Of a stretch of 64,000 nucleotides of DNA, positions 29,278 through 39,195 are shown in pieces. The notes beneath the pieces are model-generated. The model searched no databases. It was given only the letters and a program-made list of their open reading frames with translations, and was not told the DNA's origin. Numbering within the stretch: the first letter of the stretch is position 1; each line of letters begins with the position of its first letter. The DNA comes from Trypanosoma brucei gambiense DAL972 (Eukaryota; Euglenozoa; Kinetoplastea; Trypanosomatida; Trypanosomatidae), in contig NC_026740.1 in assembly GCF_000210295.1 (NCBI RefSeq), forward strand, positions 1,557,691 through 1,621,690. Reading direction: 5' to 3'. Position numbers and translations under genes: made by a program.

Positions 29278-31278
29278 ATGCGGGCATCTGCAGCTGTGCG
29301 ATGTATTTTATCCAGCACAACACTCACAAGTCAGATAACTCAATTAGTTCAGCGGGCGGAACAACATCTGAACGTTAAGCCCGCTAATCCCTGTTCCTTG
29401 GACACCAGTTCCACGCCTGTCGCGGACAATCTGTGGGAACAAGTGATGGCCGTCGCTCCGTCTGCTCGTGCTTTAAAGGAGACGGACACGCTGCTGGCAC
29501 TTGTCTTTCGATTACTTCGGAATGGGCTGCAGCCTCCCAGTGGTGAGGCCGCTGCCGAAACATGGTCAGCTCTCATTCGCGACTTAGCTCCCTACAGTGA
29601 TGTTGAGGCCAATTCAGTTCTTTCATACCCAGGAACCCCTGAGTGTGCCGAGGAGCTTAGGGGGGCAATGGCCAATGCTTTATGTGCTGCTGAGGGCCGC
29701 AACAATGCTAATTGTGACTTGGATGATCGCCCACTGTTGCGCCTCACCCGAGAAACGCTGTTGCTAACGGGTGGAGTAGTGCCTCTTAGCGCACGGGTTC
29801 CTTGTAGTGACGGCGGGGCCATCGGTCAGCTGTTGGATGCATTTTGTGTTTGTTGCGAAGCGAGCGGCAATGCCATGATGTCTAGCGCGTCCCTGGAAGA
29901 GATGTCGAAAGCGGTACTTAGCGCCTTGCATGTTATTGCAGAAACGGTGGACGTAAGGGAAACGAGTCCATTGGTTTTGTCCCTTTTGCGATTTATGCGT
30001 TTGCTAGGTGTTCGCGAAAAGGGACAGTATAAACAAAACGATGAATCTATGGGATCTGTTGCGTCCTTTGCGGAGGAGCTCACATCTGTTCTAGCCAATA
30101 ACGGCCTCGGTGCCCGCATTGTACTCTTCTTTGTGCATGAGCATTGTGAGGCAACTCCCGAGGAAATGGTACCCCTACCCCTTGTGTGTCTTGCGGCCCG
30201 GGGCATATGGAGGCACTACCGCACAGCAGACACCACGTTCCCCTGCTTAGAGCACCTTAAATACGTGAATGGTGCTGTAGATGTTACGCTGCAGCGAAAT
30301 GCAAATAACAACAATATTCTAGGACTGCAAGAAAATGAAGAGGGTGACTTGCGGCTACAGGTTTCTTTGGCTTTACTAAAGGGGATGCGGCTGCACGCAG
30401 ATTCTCCGGACGTGTTTCTCCGAAGTGCTATTGATGTCGTGGACAGCTGCCCCGCAAGTCTTTCACTTGAGTATGAAGTGTTGGTGGCAAAAACTAATTT
30501 GTTGGATATGTTTGCTGATGACGAGGCAAGTTGCAGTGCTATTTACGATGATCTTTTGCAATCACTAAGGGCACTTGTGGAATTGCGGCCACGGGATGCC
30601 GAAAACGATGTTTCATCTATGAATACGCATGAAGGAGGGGAAGGGGATGCTGCAAGTGATGGCAAAGTGACTAGAAAGAAAAAGCTGCAAATTAAGCACA
30701 TGGAAGAAGATAGACAGCTTTTGCGTGAGCAGTTTCAGGAGGCACACCGTATTGTTGTGGAGGCTTTTGTACGTTCTCGCATTCAAGAGCGACTAAATCA
30801 GGCTTACACCATACTCGTGACCCACAAGTATCACGGACTTGTCATCACTCAGGAGGTTGCATACCCGCTTTTAGATGTGTTGAGTCGTCGTGGTGACTGC
30901 CGTGTCTTTAATATTATTGATCTCTGTGTGCTATACAGTGGATGCACCATTGACTATGATGCACTTACATGCCTTTTTAGGGCTTGCCGCGTTGCTGGTG
31001 ACTTTTACAGGGCACGTACACTTTATCAGTTGCTTAAGGAAATGATTCCGGGCTTTCTGCTTAGAGCCCCGACCACCATCAGGGAAATGCTACGCGAGTT
31101 GAAAGTACTGGACCCCGAACCGACGCATCTGTTCGCTGACACGCTTTTGGGGAATGGAACCATGGGTGGCACCGAGTGTCCTGCTAATATTTTGCCCGTG
31201 GAGTTAATTGATGAAGACGATCCCTCGAATCGTCGGCGAGGCCCCCTCCGAGAACTCCCTAGTGCAAAGGCTGAGTAA
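29278..31278 (+). CDS. helical, possibly PPR-like mitochondrial protein
   Basis: A 666-residue, largely alpha-helical protein. The N terminus (MRASAAVRCILSS) is basic and hydroxylated without acidic residues for about 25 residues, compatible with a mitochondrial presequence. The body is rich in Leu/Ala helices with no motif I can name. Near residues 435-480 there is a charged disordered linker. The C-terminal region contains a stretch resembling a pentatricopeptide repeat (DYDALTCLFRACRVAGDFYR followed by ARTLYQLLKEM), preceded by a similar helix pair. Trypanosome mitochondria have many divergent PPR proteins in RNA processing and ribosome assembly, so such a role is possible but is inference. 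The end is acidic/basic and disordered. The first ATG is used, with no competing start. Confidence 0.65.
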   Translation: MRASAAVRCILSSTTLTSQITQLVQRAEQHLNVKPANPCSLDTSSTPVADNLWEQVMAVAPSARALKETDTLLALVFRLLRNGLQPPSGEAAAETWSALIRDLAPYSDVEANSVLSYPGTPECAEELRGAMANALCAAEGRNNANCDLDDRPLLRLTRETLLLTGGVVPLSARVPCSDGGAIGQLLDAFCVCCEASGNAMMSSASLEEMSKAVLSALHVIAETVDVRETSPLVLSLLRFMRLLGVREKGQYKQNDESMGSVASFAEELTSVLANNGLGARIVLFFVHEHCEATPEEMVPLPLVCLAARGIWRHYRTADTTFPCLEHLKYVNGAVDVTLQRNANNNNILGLQENEEGDLRLQVSLALLKGMRLHADSPDVFLRSAIDVVDSCPASLSLEYEVLVAKTNLLDMFADDEASCSAIYDDLLQSLRALVELRPRDAENDVSSMNTHEGGEGDAASDGKVTRKKKLQIKHMEEDRQLLREQFQEAHRIVVEAFVRSRIQERLNQAYTILVTHKYHGLVITQEVAYPLLDVLSRRGDCRVFNIIDLCVLYSGCTIDYDALTCLFRACRVAGDFYRARTLYQLLKEMIPGFLLRAPTTIREMLRELKVLDPEPTHLFADTLLGNGTMGGTECPANILPVELIDEDDPSNRRRGPLRELPSAKAE

Positions 31279-31953
31279 CAGATGGAAAACGGGTGGATTC
31301 TAAGGGAAGTTATTCGGTGCCTCAAGTCAGACTAAACGAGACTGTGCGGATAGCGGGATGGGGAAGAGATTGTATCGGTATTCATATTTCGTTGATTACC
31401 GTCATCGTGGCGCAAGGTTGTTGAAAACCAAGTTGTGGAGGCCATTGGTTGCGTGGCGCGGGTGCTACAAAGGTTTATAGTTGTGCACTGTCCTCCATGG
31501 AGTGGGTGCGGCAGTATCGTATTCTTAGTTAATGGTTGCTGTGTCTTCTCTTCCTGTTGTGCATAATGCTACAGGTTGTTCTCTGCTTATTTTGTTTTTT
31601 TTTCAATTTTTTCTCCATCCTTTTTTTTACATTTTGCGTTGATGTCTCGCAAAATCTACGCGTGCCCCCAATTTCAATACAGTGAGGATCGAGAGGTCCC
31701 ACAGGGTAAAAGAATTTTAAAAGGTGCGGAATTTGGAGGCAAAAGTGCACTGACACCTGAAAAATAATAAACGAAAGGTAAAGGAAGTGCTCAAAAGAAA
31801 AGTTGGTGTGTGATCCTTTGTTTTCTTGAACTTGTCCCGTGTCTTCACCGCGAGCACCAGTGAAAGGATTCACTACCATCAAGTTACCGTGTAATATATT
31901 AAAGTACGCTCAACTTTTTTTGATACGCCTCCTCTCACCAGCCAATTTGCAGG
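31279..31953. other. intergenic region
   Basis: Has a pyrimidine tract and AG near 31540-31574, then T runs, then a second acceptor zone directly before the G-patch gene (CACCAG and TTTGCAG near 31939-31952). A 41-codon ORF at 31642-31767 lies between; see findings. Confidence 0.55.
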
Positions 31954-32769
31954 ATGAGCGAAGACCCAAACGGCACGCGTTGGTTGAAGTCCGAAAATAA
32001 CGTGGGCCGCTCACTTCTCCTTCGGGGTGGTTGGACGGAGGGCTCTGGACTTGGCAAAGAAAAGGACGGCGTCACCACACATGTGAAGGTGCGGCAAAAA
32101 GACGGCACGATGGGAATCGGCTACGCGGGAAATGTGCATGAGACGTGGAGTACGCAGTCGGTGGCCTTCGCAGATGTTTTAGAAAAGATCAAAGCCGCTG
32201 TTTCTGTAAATGATGATAGCGATGCGGAAGGAGGGGGATCCTCAAGCCAAGCGAAGAATGAAGAAAGGAGTGATGCTGGTGGATGCGGAAAGGCAGCAAA
32301 ACCGAGTGGGGGTCGCCACGTCGGAATGTACGCCAAGCGCCATGCCCTCAAAACAGAGTTTCTTCGAGCAAAGGACGGAAAATATTCCGAAGAGATTCTC
32401 GGTTCTGCTAGCTCCTCGCGCAAACAAGGGCGGGTCAAGGATAATACCGTGACTGCTGATGATGGTGACGATGTTGACAATGCTGAAAGTAAATCGGCTG
32501 ATAGCGAGAGCTCTCGCGCTAAGCGGAAGCGGCGGCCCGCGCATGACGAGAAAACGGAAGAGATTGCGTCAACATTACGGTCTGCAGTGTTGCAACGGCT
32601 AATGGTACGCACACCAAAGCACGAGCCGCGACAGGTATCAAAGGGGAAGGCCGAAGATGGGGATGGAAGCGTTGATGATGACAGCGACAGTGGTGATGGC
32701 AATATCGTCCGTATTGTCAAGCCGTACCCACGACCGCCAAAATGCACCGATACGCCTTTCATCGAGTAA
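31954..32769 (+). CDS. G-patch domain protein
   Basis: A 271-residue protein with an N-terminal G-patch (about 12-60): VGRSLLLRGGWTEGSGLGKE, GVTTHVKV, GTMGIGY. G-patch proteins bind and stimulate DEAH-box RNA helicases in splicing or ribosome biogenesis. The position at the extreme N terminus and the motif GWTEGSGLGK followed by a basic VKVRQKDG resemble the PINX1/GPATCH4 group, which acts in the nucleolus. A second short conserved stretch is HVGMYAKRHALKTEFLRAKD (about 127-146). The rest is acidic/basic low complexity with KRKRR (near 193), a likely nuclear localisation signal. The start lies 2 bases after a CAG acceptor candidate (31952). Which helicase it serves is not visible. Confidence 0.85.
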   Translation: MSEDPNGTRWLKSENNVGRSLLLRGGWTEGSGLGKEKDGVTTHVKVRQKDGTMGIGYAGNVHETWSTQSVAFADVLEKIKAAVSVNDDSDAEGGGSSSQAKNEERSDAGGCGKAAKPSGGRHVGMYAKRHALKTEFLRAKDGKYSEEILGSASSSRKQGRVKDNTVTADDGDDVDNAESKSADSESSRAKRKRRPAHDEKTEEIASTLRSAVLQRLMVRTPKHEPRQVSKGKAEDGDGSVDDDSDSGDGNIVRIVKPYPRPPKCTDTPFIE

Positions 32770-33887
32770 GGGCAAAGCTACTACTGGTGGAATTTACATC
32801 ACTTGGGGCTTTAGCCGTCTCCAAGTGAGCAAACGGGGGAACAACAAAAGATGTTGCGTGAAAAGGTGGCCACGTGAAGTTATATGCTTGTGAATGTCGG
32901 TGCATGCACAGCTGCATACATGCATTCTGTCTTTCGTAGCTGAGGCACTTGCATTAACTACTGCGAATAGCTATAAACCGTCGTCTAAATCTCCGATACT
33001 TGCATTTACACGCTAGCTACATATGTGTCATCTCTAGCTGTCAATCACTACGTTGCAAAATAAATTGCTGATTCTACCCCTTCGTCTTTACCAACTTATT
33101 CATTGTTTTTTTTTTTGCTTTCAACCGTCGCTTATGCAACCATTGTTTTGGTTTAGTAAAGACAAAGGTCAGAAATCATAGAAAGGAGGAAGCGCCAGAG
33201 CGTTAAACAGTGTTTGTCATCGTCGGTATTCGAAGTGATTCTTCATATTTTGTTTCTAGTGTTGTTTTTTCACTAGACGGTTGGCTGGGTGTGAATCTTC
33301 CAGGCATTCATCCGTACCAACGCAAATAATACCCAATTTGGGGGCGCAAGTGACAGTTACGATCCTTCATTTGGGTTGTTTTTGTGTGTAACATAGTTGT
33401 GTGTAAGGTTGTTTTCGTGCCGAGGAATCTGGCTCGTGCGCACACAATTCCATATAGAGAGAAATAAAAAGAAAAGAAAGTACAAATACAGCAGCATACT
33501 TGGGACAAAGTTAGACAAAGCAACATACACTACCAAACTAACGGTTAAGTATTAGTTATCCATAGATACAAAAGAGAAGAGAAAGAGAAAGATACTGAGA
33601 TAAGACGTAGTCAGGAGGGAGTGGAGTTGTCACTTCATCAGTGTGGAAACGCGTTTTTTTTATTTATTCGTGAGCAGCTTCAGGTGGATTAAAGGATAAA
33701 CACATCGAAAATTTGAAAAAGGTGCACTGGAATCATTGCATTTGTTACTCGGAATCCTCCCCACCGACGTGGTCTTGTTCCTGAAGCAGCCTGTACAATT
33801 TCATTTTGGGGGGTTTCTGCTTCAATCTTGGGCACTGGTGAGTAAACAATATATTTGTATATATAATACGCGTGATATATCTGCGCA
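32770..33887. other. intergenic region (1.1 kb)
   Basis: 3' UTR of the G-patch gene with T run at 33105-33117, then a purine-rich stretch (33450-33630). A TA-rich element (33849-33862) stands just before the kinesin ATG. No gene is supported. Confidence 0.6.
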
Positions 33888-35804
33888 ATGGCTGAAAAAG
33901 TACAGGTGGTGTCACGCCTGCGTCCACCCTTACGCCCCAACAGTCCTCTTTCTGTGGTGCCAGTGGACGAGCAACGCTTGTGCGTGGCTAATCGTAGGGT
34001 GTACGACGTGGATCGTGTGTATGGTACCAATGATTCTACGGAGTATATCTTTTATGATCGTGTGGCTGCCCTTGTAGACCGCTTCCTCACTGGTTATAAC
34101 GCCACGGTGCTCGCCTACGGGCAAACCGGAAGCGGCAAAACTTTCACAATGAGTGGCCTCATGCCGTTGATCTTACGGTACACTGTGGAGCGTATGGGCG
34201 GTCACACAAAGAATTTGAGTTTTCAGTGTGTGGAGGTATACGGTGAGGTATTGAGAGATTTACTTACGAGCGATCCAGCTGGATCGGCAAAACACCTCCA
34301 TATACATGAAGTGGACAGCAGTGCTAACAATAGAAATGGCACGGCAAACAATCTCAATGCTAACAACTGCGGTGCATCCGTGGTTGTTGTCGGTGCTGCG
34401 CGCGTAAAGGCGCGAAACTTTGAGGAAATACAAGAAATTATAGACTACAGCAGCAAAATGCGCGCGACAGGGGCAACACAGATGAACGAGAACTCATCCC
34501 GAAGTCATAGCATCTTCACAATATTTAACCATGAACAACAGTCTAAACTCAACCTTGTTGATCTTGCGGGTTCGGAGCGTAACAAAAAAACACACAATGT
34601 GGGTCAGAGGTTTAGGGAGAGCTGTGCTATCAATGGGGGATTGCTAGCCCTCGGCAACGTTATTCGTGCCCTTAGCCGAAATAGCTTTAGCCATCCTGAG
34701 GCTCCTCAGCATGTTCCGTATCGCAGCAGCAAGCTGACGCGGCTGCTACAGGACTCACTTGGAGGTAATAGCACAACGCTTCTCATTGCATGTGTGTCCG
34801 CAGATGCCGACAACACGGGTGAGACGGTACGCACAATGCAGTACAGTGCTCTTGCCGCAAGGATTTTGAACGAACCGTTTTTACGTTTTGAAGGTCCCGC
34901 AGCAGCGTCTTTGGTGGAAGTGGAGGACGACGAAAAACGGCAGGATGAGCACGAGTGTCAACGGAATGATAATAGTGCTGCCGCCGGTGGATCGACGGAG
35001 GTAATACGACTAAGGAAGCGTGTGGCTGGTTTAGAGGAGCACCTGCAGCGCTGTTGTGAGGAGCTCAAAAATGACGAGGTGGCCTTCGCCCAACAGATCA
35101 AATACACCAAAATGCTGCTTCAGGAGAATGAGCAACTGAAGCAACGCATATCGTCCCTTGAAGGGTTCGTACCCTCCCCTTCTATGACACCACCGGCGAC
35201 TGCAGCGGCGGCAGCAGCAGCTAGAGAGATGGAGATAAATAGTGCCCGGCTTCGAGGGAGAACGGCACTGTGGCAACAACTACATAAACACCGGCGGGGG
35301 AGTCCAGAGGCTGTTCAGCAGAAATTGTCCGGGCAGGAGCCATTGGCCTCCCATCGCCTGCGATCCCCGCTAATGGACGCGTGTGGGTTTACTCCAATTA
35401 ATGAATACAGTGGTCAGGAGTATTCATGGGAAGGAGAAAAGACGGTTATAAGTACACAATCTCAGCAACAGCAGCACTTGTTCGGCACAAACCCAGCTTT
35501 GCACAGCACAGCATGGAATGAGCCAGCCAAAGTTGTAGAATTACCCGAGAACATCAGTAATATCAATCATATAAATGATAGCGGATCCTTGTACTACGAG
35601 TCTGAAAAGCATGTAACCGGAAGGGAAGAACAGCTCAACTTGCTGGCAAAGGAGGCGTTATATTACCAAAACAGTAACAGTGAGTTGCGGCGGCGTCTTC
35701 GCGCAGTGATGGCTTTATATGAAGCACAGCAACAAGAGGCCGCAATGCTGCGGCACGAAGTGGAGCAGATTCGTGAACTCATCGACGGGAGGTGTCAAGT
35801 ATAA
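33888..35804 (+). CDS. kinesin with N-terminal motor domain
   Basis: A 638-residue kinesin. The motor spans about 3-330: VVSRLRP at the start, P-loop GQTGSGKT (78-85), switch I NSSRSH (202-207), switch II DLAGSE (225-230), and the microtubule-binding YRSSKLTRLLQDSLGG (278-293). All nucleotide-binding residues are present, so it should be an active microtubule ATPase. An Asn-rich insertion (about 144-162) sits in the loop before VVVVGA, and the hairpin between switch I and switch II is shorter than usual. Short coiled coils follow (about 367-425 and 580-635), separated by Ala- and Gln-rich, probably disordered sequence. The motor looks broadly like the kinesin-4/kinesin-7 range, but trypanosomes have many lineage-specific kinesins and I do not assign a subfamily. 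The ATG at 33888 starts the motor directly. Confidence 0.93.
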   Translation: MAEKVQVVSRLRPPLRPNSPLSVVPVDEQRLCVANRRVYDVDRVYGTNDSTEYIFYDRVAALVDRFLTGYNATVLAYGQTGSGKTFTMSGLMPLILRYTVERMGGHTKNLSFQCVEVYGEVLRDLLTSDPAGSAKHLHIHEVDSSANNRNGTANNLNANNCGASVVVVGAARVKARNFEEIQEIIDYSSKMRATGATQMNENSSRSHSIFTIFNHEQQSKLNLVDLAGSERNKKTHNVGQRFRESCAINGGLLALGNVIRALSRNSFSHPEAPQHVPYRSSKLTRLLQDSLGGNSTTLLIACVSADADNTGETVRTMQYSALAARILNEPFLRFEGPAAASLVEVEDDEKRQDEHECQRNDNSAAAGGSTEVIRLRKRVAGLEEHLQRCCEELKNDEVAFAQQIKYTKMLLQENEQLKQRISSLEGFVPSPSMTPPATAAAAAAAREMEINSARLRGRTALWQQLHKHRRGSPEAVQQKLSGQEPLASHRLRSPLMDACGFTPINEYSGQEYSWEGEKTVISTQSQQQQHLFGTNPALHSTAWNEPAKVVELPENISNINHINDSGSLYYESEKHVTGREEQLNLLAKEALYYQNSNSELRRRLRAVMALYEAQQQEAAMLRHEVEQIRELIDGRCQV

Positions 35805-36494
35805 TATTTCCTACTGTGTTCAGCATGTCGGTCTGTTCTCTCAGTTTCTTCCTTGTTTAAAACAAGAAAAAGGGGAAAAAAGAAACACTGAGTGGTTATT
35901 TGTATGTGTTGGGTAGCGTCTGCTCATGCCTATTGATCGCTTCGTACTCCCACGTCAACCGGGGGATATAAGTGCTCAATTTTTAGAGTGCGTTTCGATT
36001 CCTTTTTGCTCCCCAGTTTGTGCTCACCGTGCAGACGCGGGGTAGCTGCAAGCTCAAAATGATGCTCTTTAATGACAATAGTTGTTTGTGTGGACACGAA
36101 GGAGGTTTATGCACCCGTTCTTTTTTTTTTTTTTGGTTTCGCGCTTGTTTGGGGTTTTGCATTGTTGACAGGATTTTCATTACTACCGTCATGCTTACCT
36201 CCCTGTCGCTATACCTGTTTATTCTACAGAATTTTTTTTTTTCGAAACTATCTTTGCACACTTTCCTGTCGTGTGTTCTTCAGCTCTCACTCGTTTCCTC
36301 TTCGTCATTTGGGTTTACTTGAGGTGTCGCCCGACCACCTTTACCACCTCGTATACCAGCGAATACCTGTATCTTTTTTCTCTTAGCTCTACTGAAGAAC
36401 TTTTTTTTTTTTGCTACCTTTACTTCCCTATTTTCGAGAGTTATTTCCAAGGTAGAGGAAACAAAAAAAAACGCAAGTGCACAGAGAAAACCCA
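35805..36494. other. intergenic region
   Basis: 3' UTR of the kinesin and the pyrimidine-rich 5' region of the next gene. T runs at 36121-36134 and 36400-36412 precede AGs at 36437-36440, a likely acceptor. A 39-codon ATG ORF at 35926-36045 exists but has no acceptor of its own. Confidence 0.55.
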
Positions 36495-38222
36495 ATGCAA
36501 GCAAAGGGAGATGGGAGTGGCAGCTTTACGCAGCGTAGCCCTCGTATCATTAATGGGGAAGGCAATGAAAATGTTGCGGACACCTTAAGGCGTCGCTACG
36601 TGCAGGCCGAGCTCCAATTGCGGGAGTGTGAAGACCGTTTTCGTCGGGATTGTGCCCGTCAGGAACAGGAGTTGGAGCTCATCCAATTTGAGAATAATAA
36701 ACTAAAGGTGAGGATAGAAGAGATGCGTATGGCAGAGAATGCGGTAGATAAGGAATCGTCCTCACGGTCGCCTGGTGGCGCTTGTGTCGCAGCAGAACAT
36801 GACTCCAAGTTACTGAAGGCTTCCTCGCAGAAATATCGATCTGCCCGTGAGGCTGTGGAACGCGCGCGCAATGAGCTTGTTGATTTGGAGGCTCAACTGT
36901 CAGCGGCCCGTGTTCGCTTCAACGAACTGCGTTGTAGACACGGCAGTACGAGTAGCGCAGCGAATGCCAGTTCTCTCCAAACTTACCGCAACAGACGAGA
37001 AGAAGAAGAGCAAATTGAGGCTTCTCGGGCTCGGTTGCGAGGGCTTGAGTCGCATGTAGAGACCGAGTCAGATCGCCTCTCCACTCTGATTGAAGAGGGG
37101 AAGGCGATGCGATTGGAAATTGACTTGCAAATCACCATGCAGAACCAAGTAGATGCTCTGAGACAGGATCGTGAAGGGGAGATGGTGGAGATTATGAAAG
37201 AAACCTCCTTTCTTATTGAAGTGTGCAACCTGCTTGTTGAGGAACGCAGTGAGTGCGAGCATCAGCTGGCAGAATTACGAAAGGCGGCTGAGGCAGACGC
37301 CGAAGCGTATGAAAAAGCCTTTTACGAGCTTGTTGCCGTAGAGGACCGTAATAAAATCCAGGCGCAGAATGTAAGGGAGGGCATTGACAAGCTGACAGAT
37401 GAATTAGCTGAAGTTGTCAAGGAGCGCACCGCCGCGGAGCACGATCTGGTAAACAAGCACAACGAGACCGGTGCTGCTGCCCAGGATGATACGGATGAAG
37501 ACGGTGATGGTCTCGAGAGTCAGCTAAAAGAGTTTGAAGTCTACCTCAACCGTCTAGGGAAAATTGTCGGCACTTGCGATCTTGCTGAGGTCGAGAGTTA
37601 CGTCTGCGATGAGAATGGGGAGCGGTTCCAGTTGTATAATGTCATACAAAGCAAACAAAGCGCCGCGCGGGAACTTGAGGAGGAGAGAAATGAGCTAATG
37701 AAGAAACTCAATATCCTTGTTGACGGTACTGAAAAGCAGCGTCAGGAGCGCGAGGAGGTGAAAAGGTTGCAAAGTCATCTGAAGGACCTGCAAGAAGAAA
37801 CTGAGGCAATCGAAAAGCGGTCAGAGAAGACACGAGCAGTGCTAGCTGAATCAGTTCTTCACCTGCAGAAAACATACACTTCTATTGGTTGTGTTGCGCC
37901 GAAGCTTGTTCTCACGAAGGAAGGCTCCACACCCTCGCTACATTCTGTGCATGAACTGTTCGCAGCCATTGAACGCCGTACGGAGGATTACTTAGCCGTT
38001 TGGTCGCATGACCGCAATGGTAACCAAGCAAAGCTAATGGGGGGGCGAACTGGACCTTTCACTGCACACTTGCTTGACCCAATGCCAAAGTTTATAAAGG
38101 AAGAAACTGACACTTCAAAACCAGCGGGTCTGACAAAGCCCCGTCATGAACAGATCGGTATTGAACTAGACGAAGGCTACGGCAGCGGGTTGTCGAGCCC
38201 CGCAACGGCTAGAGGAGAGTAA
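36495..38222 (+). CDS. coiled-coil protein resembling outer dynein arm docking complex subunits
   Basis: A 575-residue protein that is coiled coil for most of its length (about 25-115, 120-330, 390-450). One stretch, YLNRLGKIVGTCDLAEVESY followed by GERFQLYNVIQSKQSAARELE (about 350-400), matches the signature of the ODA docking family (Chlamydomonas DC2/ODA1, human CCDC114 and CCDC63), where a short helix with a Gly-x-x-[DS] turn precedes an acidic-Asn-Phe-x-Leu-[FY]-Asn motif. Those proteins anchor outer dynein arms to axonemal doublets. That fits a flagellate, but the assignment rests on one motif plus overall architecture. The C terminus is disordered. The ATG at 36495 is the first after the predicted acceptor; the upstream frame has only non-ATG codons. 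Confidence 0.75.
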   Translation: MQAKGDGSGSFTQRSPRIINGEGNENVADTLRRRYVQAELQLRECEDRFRRDCARQEQELELIQFENNKLKVRIEEMRMAENAVDKESSSRSPGGACVAAEHDSKLLKASSQKYRSAREAVERARNELVDLEAQLSAARVRFNELRCRHGSTSSAANASSLQTYRNRREEEEQIEASRARLRGLESHVETESDRLSTLIEEGKAMRLEIDLQITMQNQVDALRQDREGEMVEIMKETSFLIEVCNLLVEERSECEHQLAELRKAAEADAEAYEKAFYELVAVEDRNKIQAQNVREGIDKLTDELAEVVKERTAAEHDLVNKHNETGAAAQDDTDEDGDGLESQLKEFEVYLNRLGKIVGTCDLAEVESYVCDENGERFQLYNVIQSKQSAARELEEERNELMKKLNILVDGTEKQRQEREEVKRLQSHLKDLQEETEAIEKRSEKTRAVLAESVLHLQKTYTSIGCVAPKLVLTKEGSTPSLHSVHELFAAIERRTEDYLAVWSHDRNGNQAKLMGGRTGPFTAHLLDPMPKFIKEETDTSKPAGLTKPRHEQIGIELDEGYGSGLSSPATARGE

Positions 38223-39060
38223 ACACGCGGACCACTTACTGGAAAACAAATGGAAAGCTACAACAAGGGTTGTAGCTCAATTCTAACGTAGGTGCGTAGT
38301 TGCAGCGAGAGGATGTGGGCGGGGAATAATAACCATTAGAGGCCCCTTTACTCCTTTTTTTAGATTTGTATCTTCCCTCGTTCCTTAGCGTTTGCGCCGG
38401 ACGTTCCAGGAAGCGTACAGCAACGGAAGGGGCACGCCCCGGGCTATACTCGTTTTGGTAAGGGGACAAGGAGGGGGAATGACACAATTAGAAACGGTAA
38501 AAAGTTAATGCGGTGCGAAAGGGCGGAAGGCGCTGCGATTTAGAGTGGCACGTTATGCACTGACTTGTGCACTTGACGTTATTTTTTTTTTTTCGTTTAG
38601 TATTCTGTTTCTTTTCTCGTGAGGAAAACTTTCCGCCGCTATGTACTTTTTCGTTTTGTCTTTCTCGGCACGCGCCCATTCCTTCCCACTCCCGCAGCTT
38701 TATTGTGTTGTCCGAAGTGTCCCCCCCCCCCTCCGTTAGTGCCCTCACGTTACATCTCTCACATGTCGTTGTTTTATTCTTCAGTTATACACGCAATGTG
38801 GGTCGAGTAGTTATACATCTCATTTTTCCGTTCCTCTTGTCTACTTACTCTCGCTCTGTGTCAAGTGCGTTGTGAATGGACGCCGTAACATTTTCGCTCA
38901 CTTGGATCTCACTCACCATCCCAGTGAGAAATTAGATGCGGCCGCGTTAGTGGGGGAGGGCGAACCTCAGTTGTTGTTATTGTTGTTTTTGTCCGTATGT
39001 GTATGTGTGTGTCCTTGTTTGGGATGAAACGTTGCCTCACGTTTCCAATGTTTCCTATAG
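38223..39060. other. intergenic region
   Basis: 3' UTR of the docking-complex-like gene, then several pyrimidine tracts with AG (for example 38815-38865). A C run lies at 38722-38732. A 19-codon ATG ORF at 38876-38935 could be an upstream ORF of the small gene that follows. Confidence 0.55.
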
Positions 39061-39195
39061 ATGCTCTTGTTTCATTACACTATGTTGATTTCTGTGTTTT
39101 GGCTTTTCGCTGCGACACTCATGGCTATCCCTGGGCTGGTGTGCCTCGGTGTTATGTACATAATTTACCGCCACAAGCCGAAAAAGCAGGGTTAA
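39061..39195 (+). CDS. candidate 44-residue single-pass membrane microprotein
   Basis: The ATG at 39061 directly follows an in-frame TAG (39058-39060) and runs 44 codons to TAA at 39193-39195. The product starts MLLFHYTMLISVFWLF, has a continuous hydrophobic core to about residue 36 (including AIPGLVCLGVMYIIY), and ends in a short hydrophilic basic tail RHKPKKQG. This is a clean membrane-anchor pattern with a basic cytosolic or matrix tail, not the poly-Phe noise of other frames in this window. The gene lies in a 1.6-kb gap between two confident genes on the same strand. A pyrimidine-rich stretch ending CCTATAG abuts the ATG, and another acceptor-like AG lies at 38864-38865. The family is unknown; small subunits of ER or mitochondrial complexes have this shape. 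It could also be a chance ORF. Confidence 0.45.
   Translation: MLLFHYTMLISVFWLFAATLMAIPGLVCLGVMYIIYRHKPKKQG

Noticed and set aside
32121..32762. 213-codon antisense frame opposite the G-patch gene
   Set aside because: Ser/Pro/Leu-rich shadow of a low-complexity acidic/basic coding region on the other strand.
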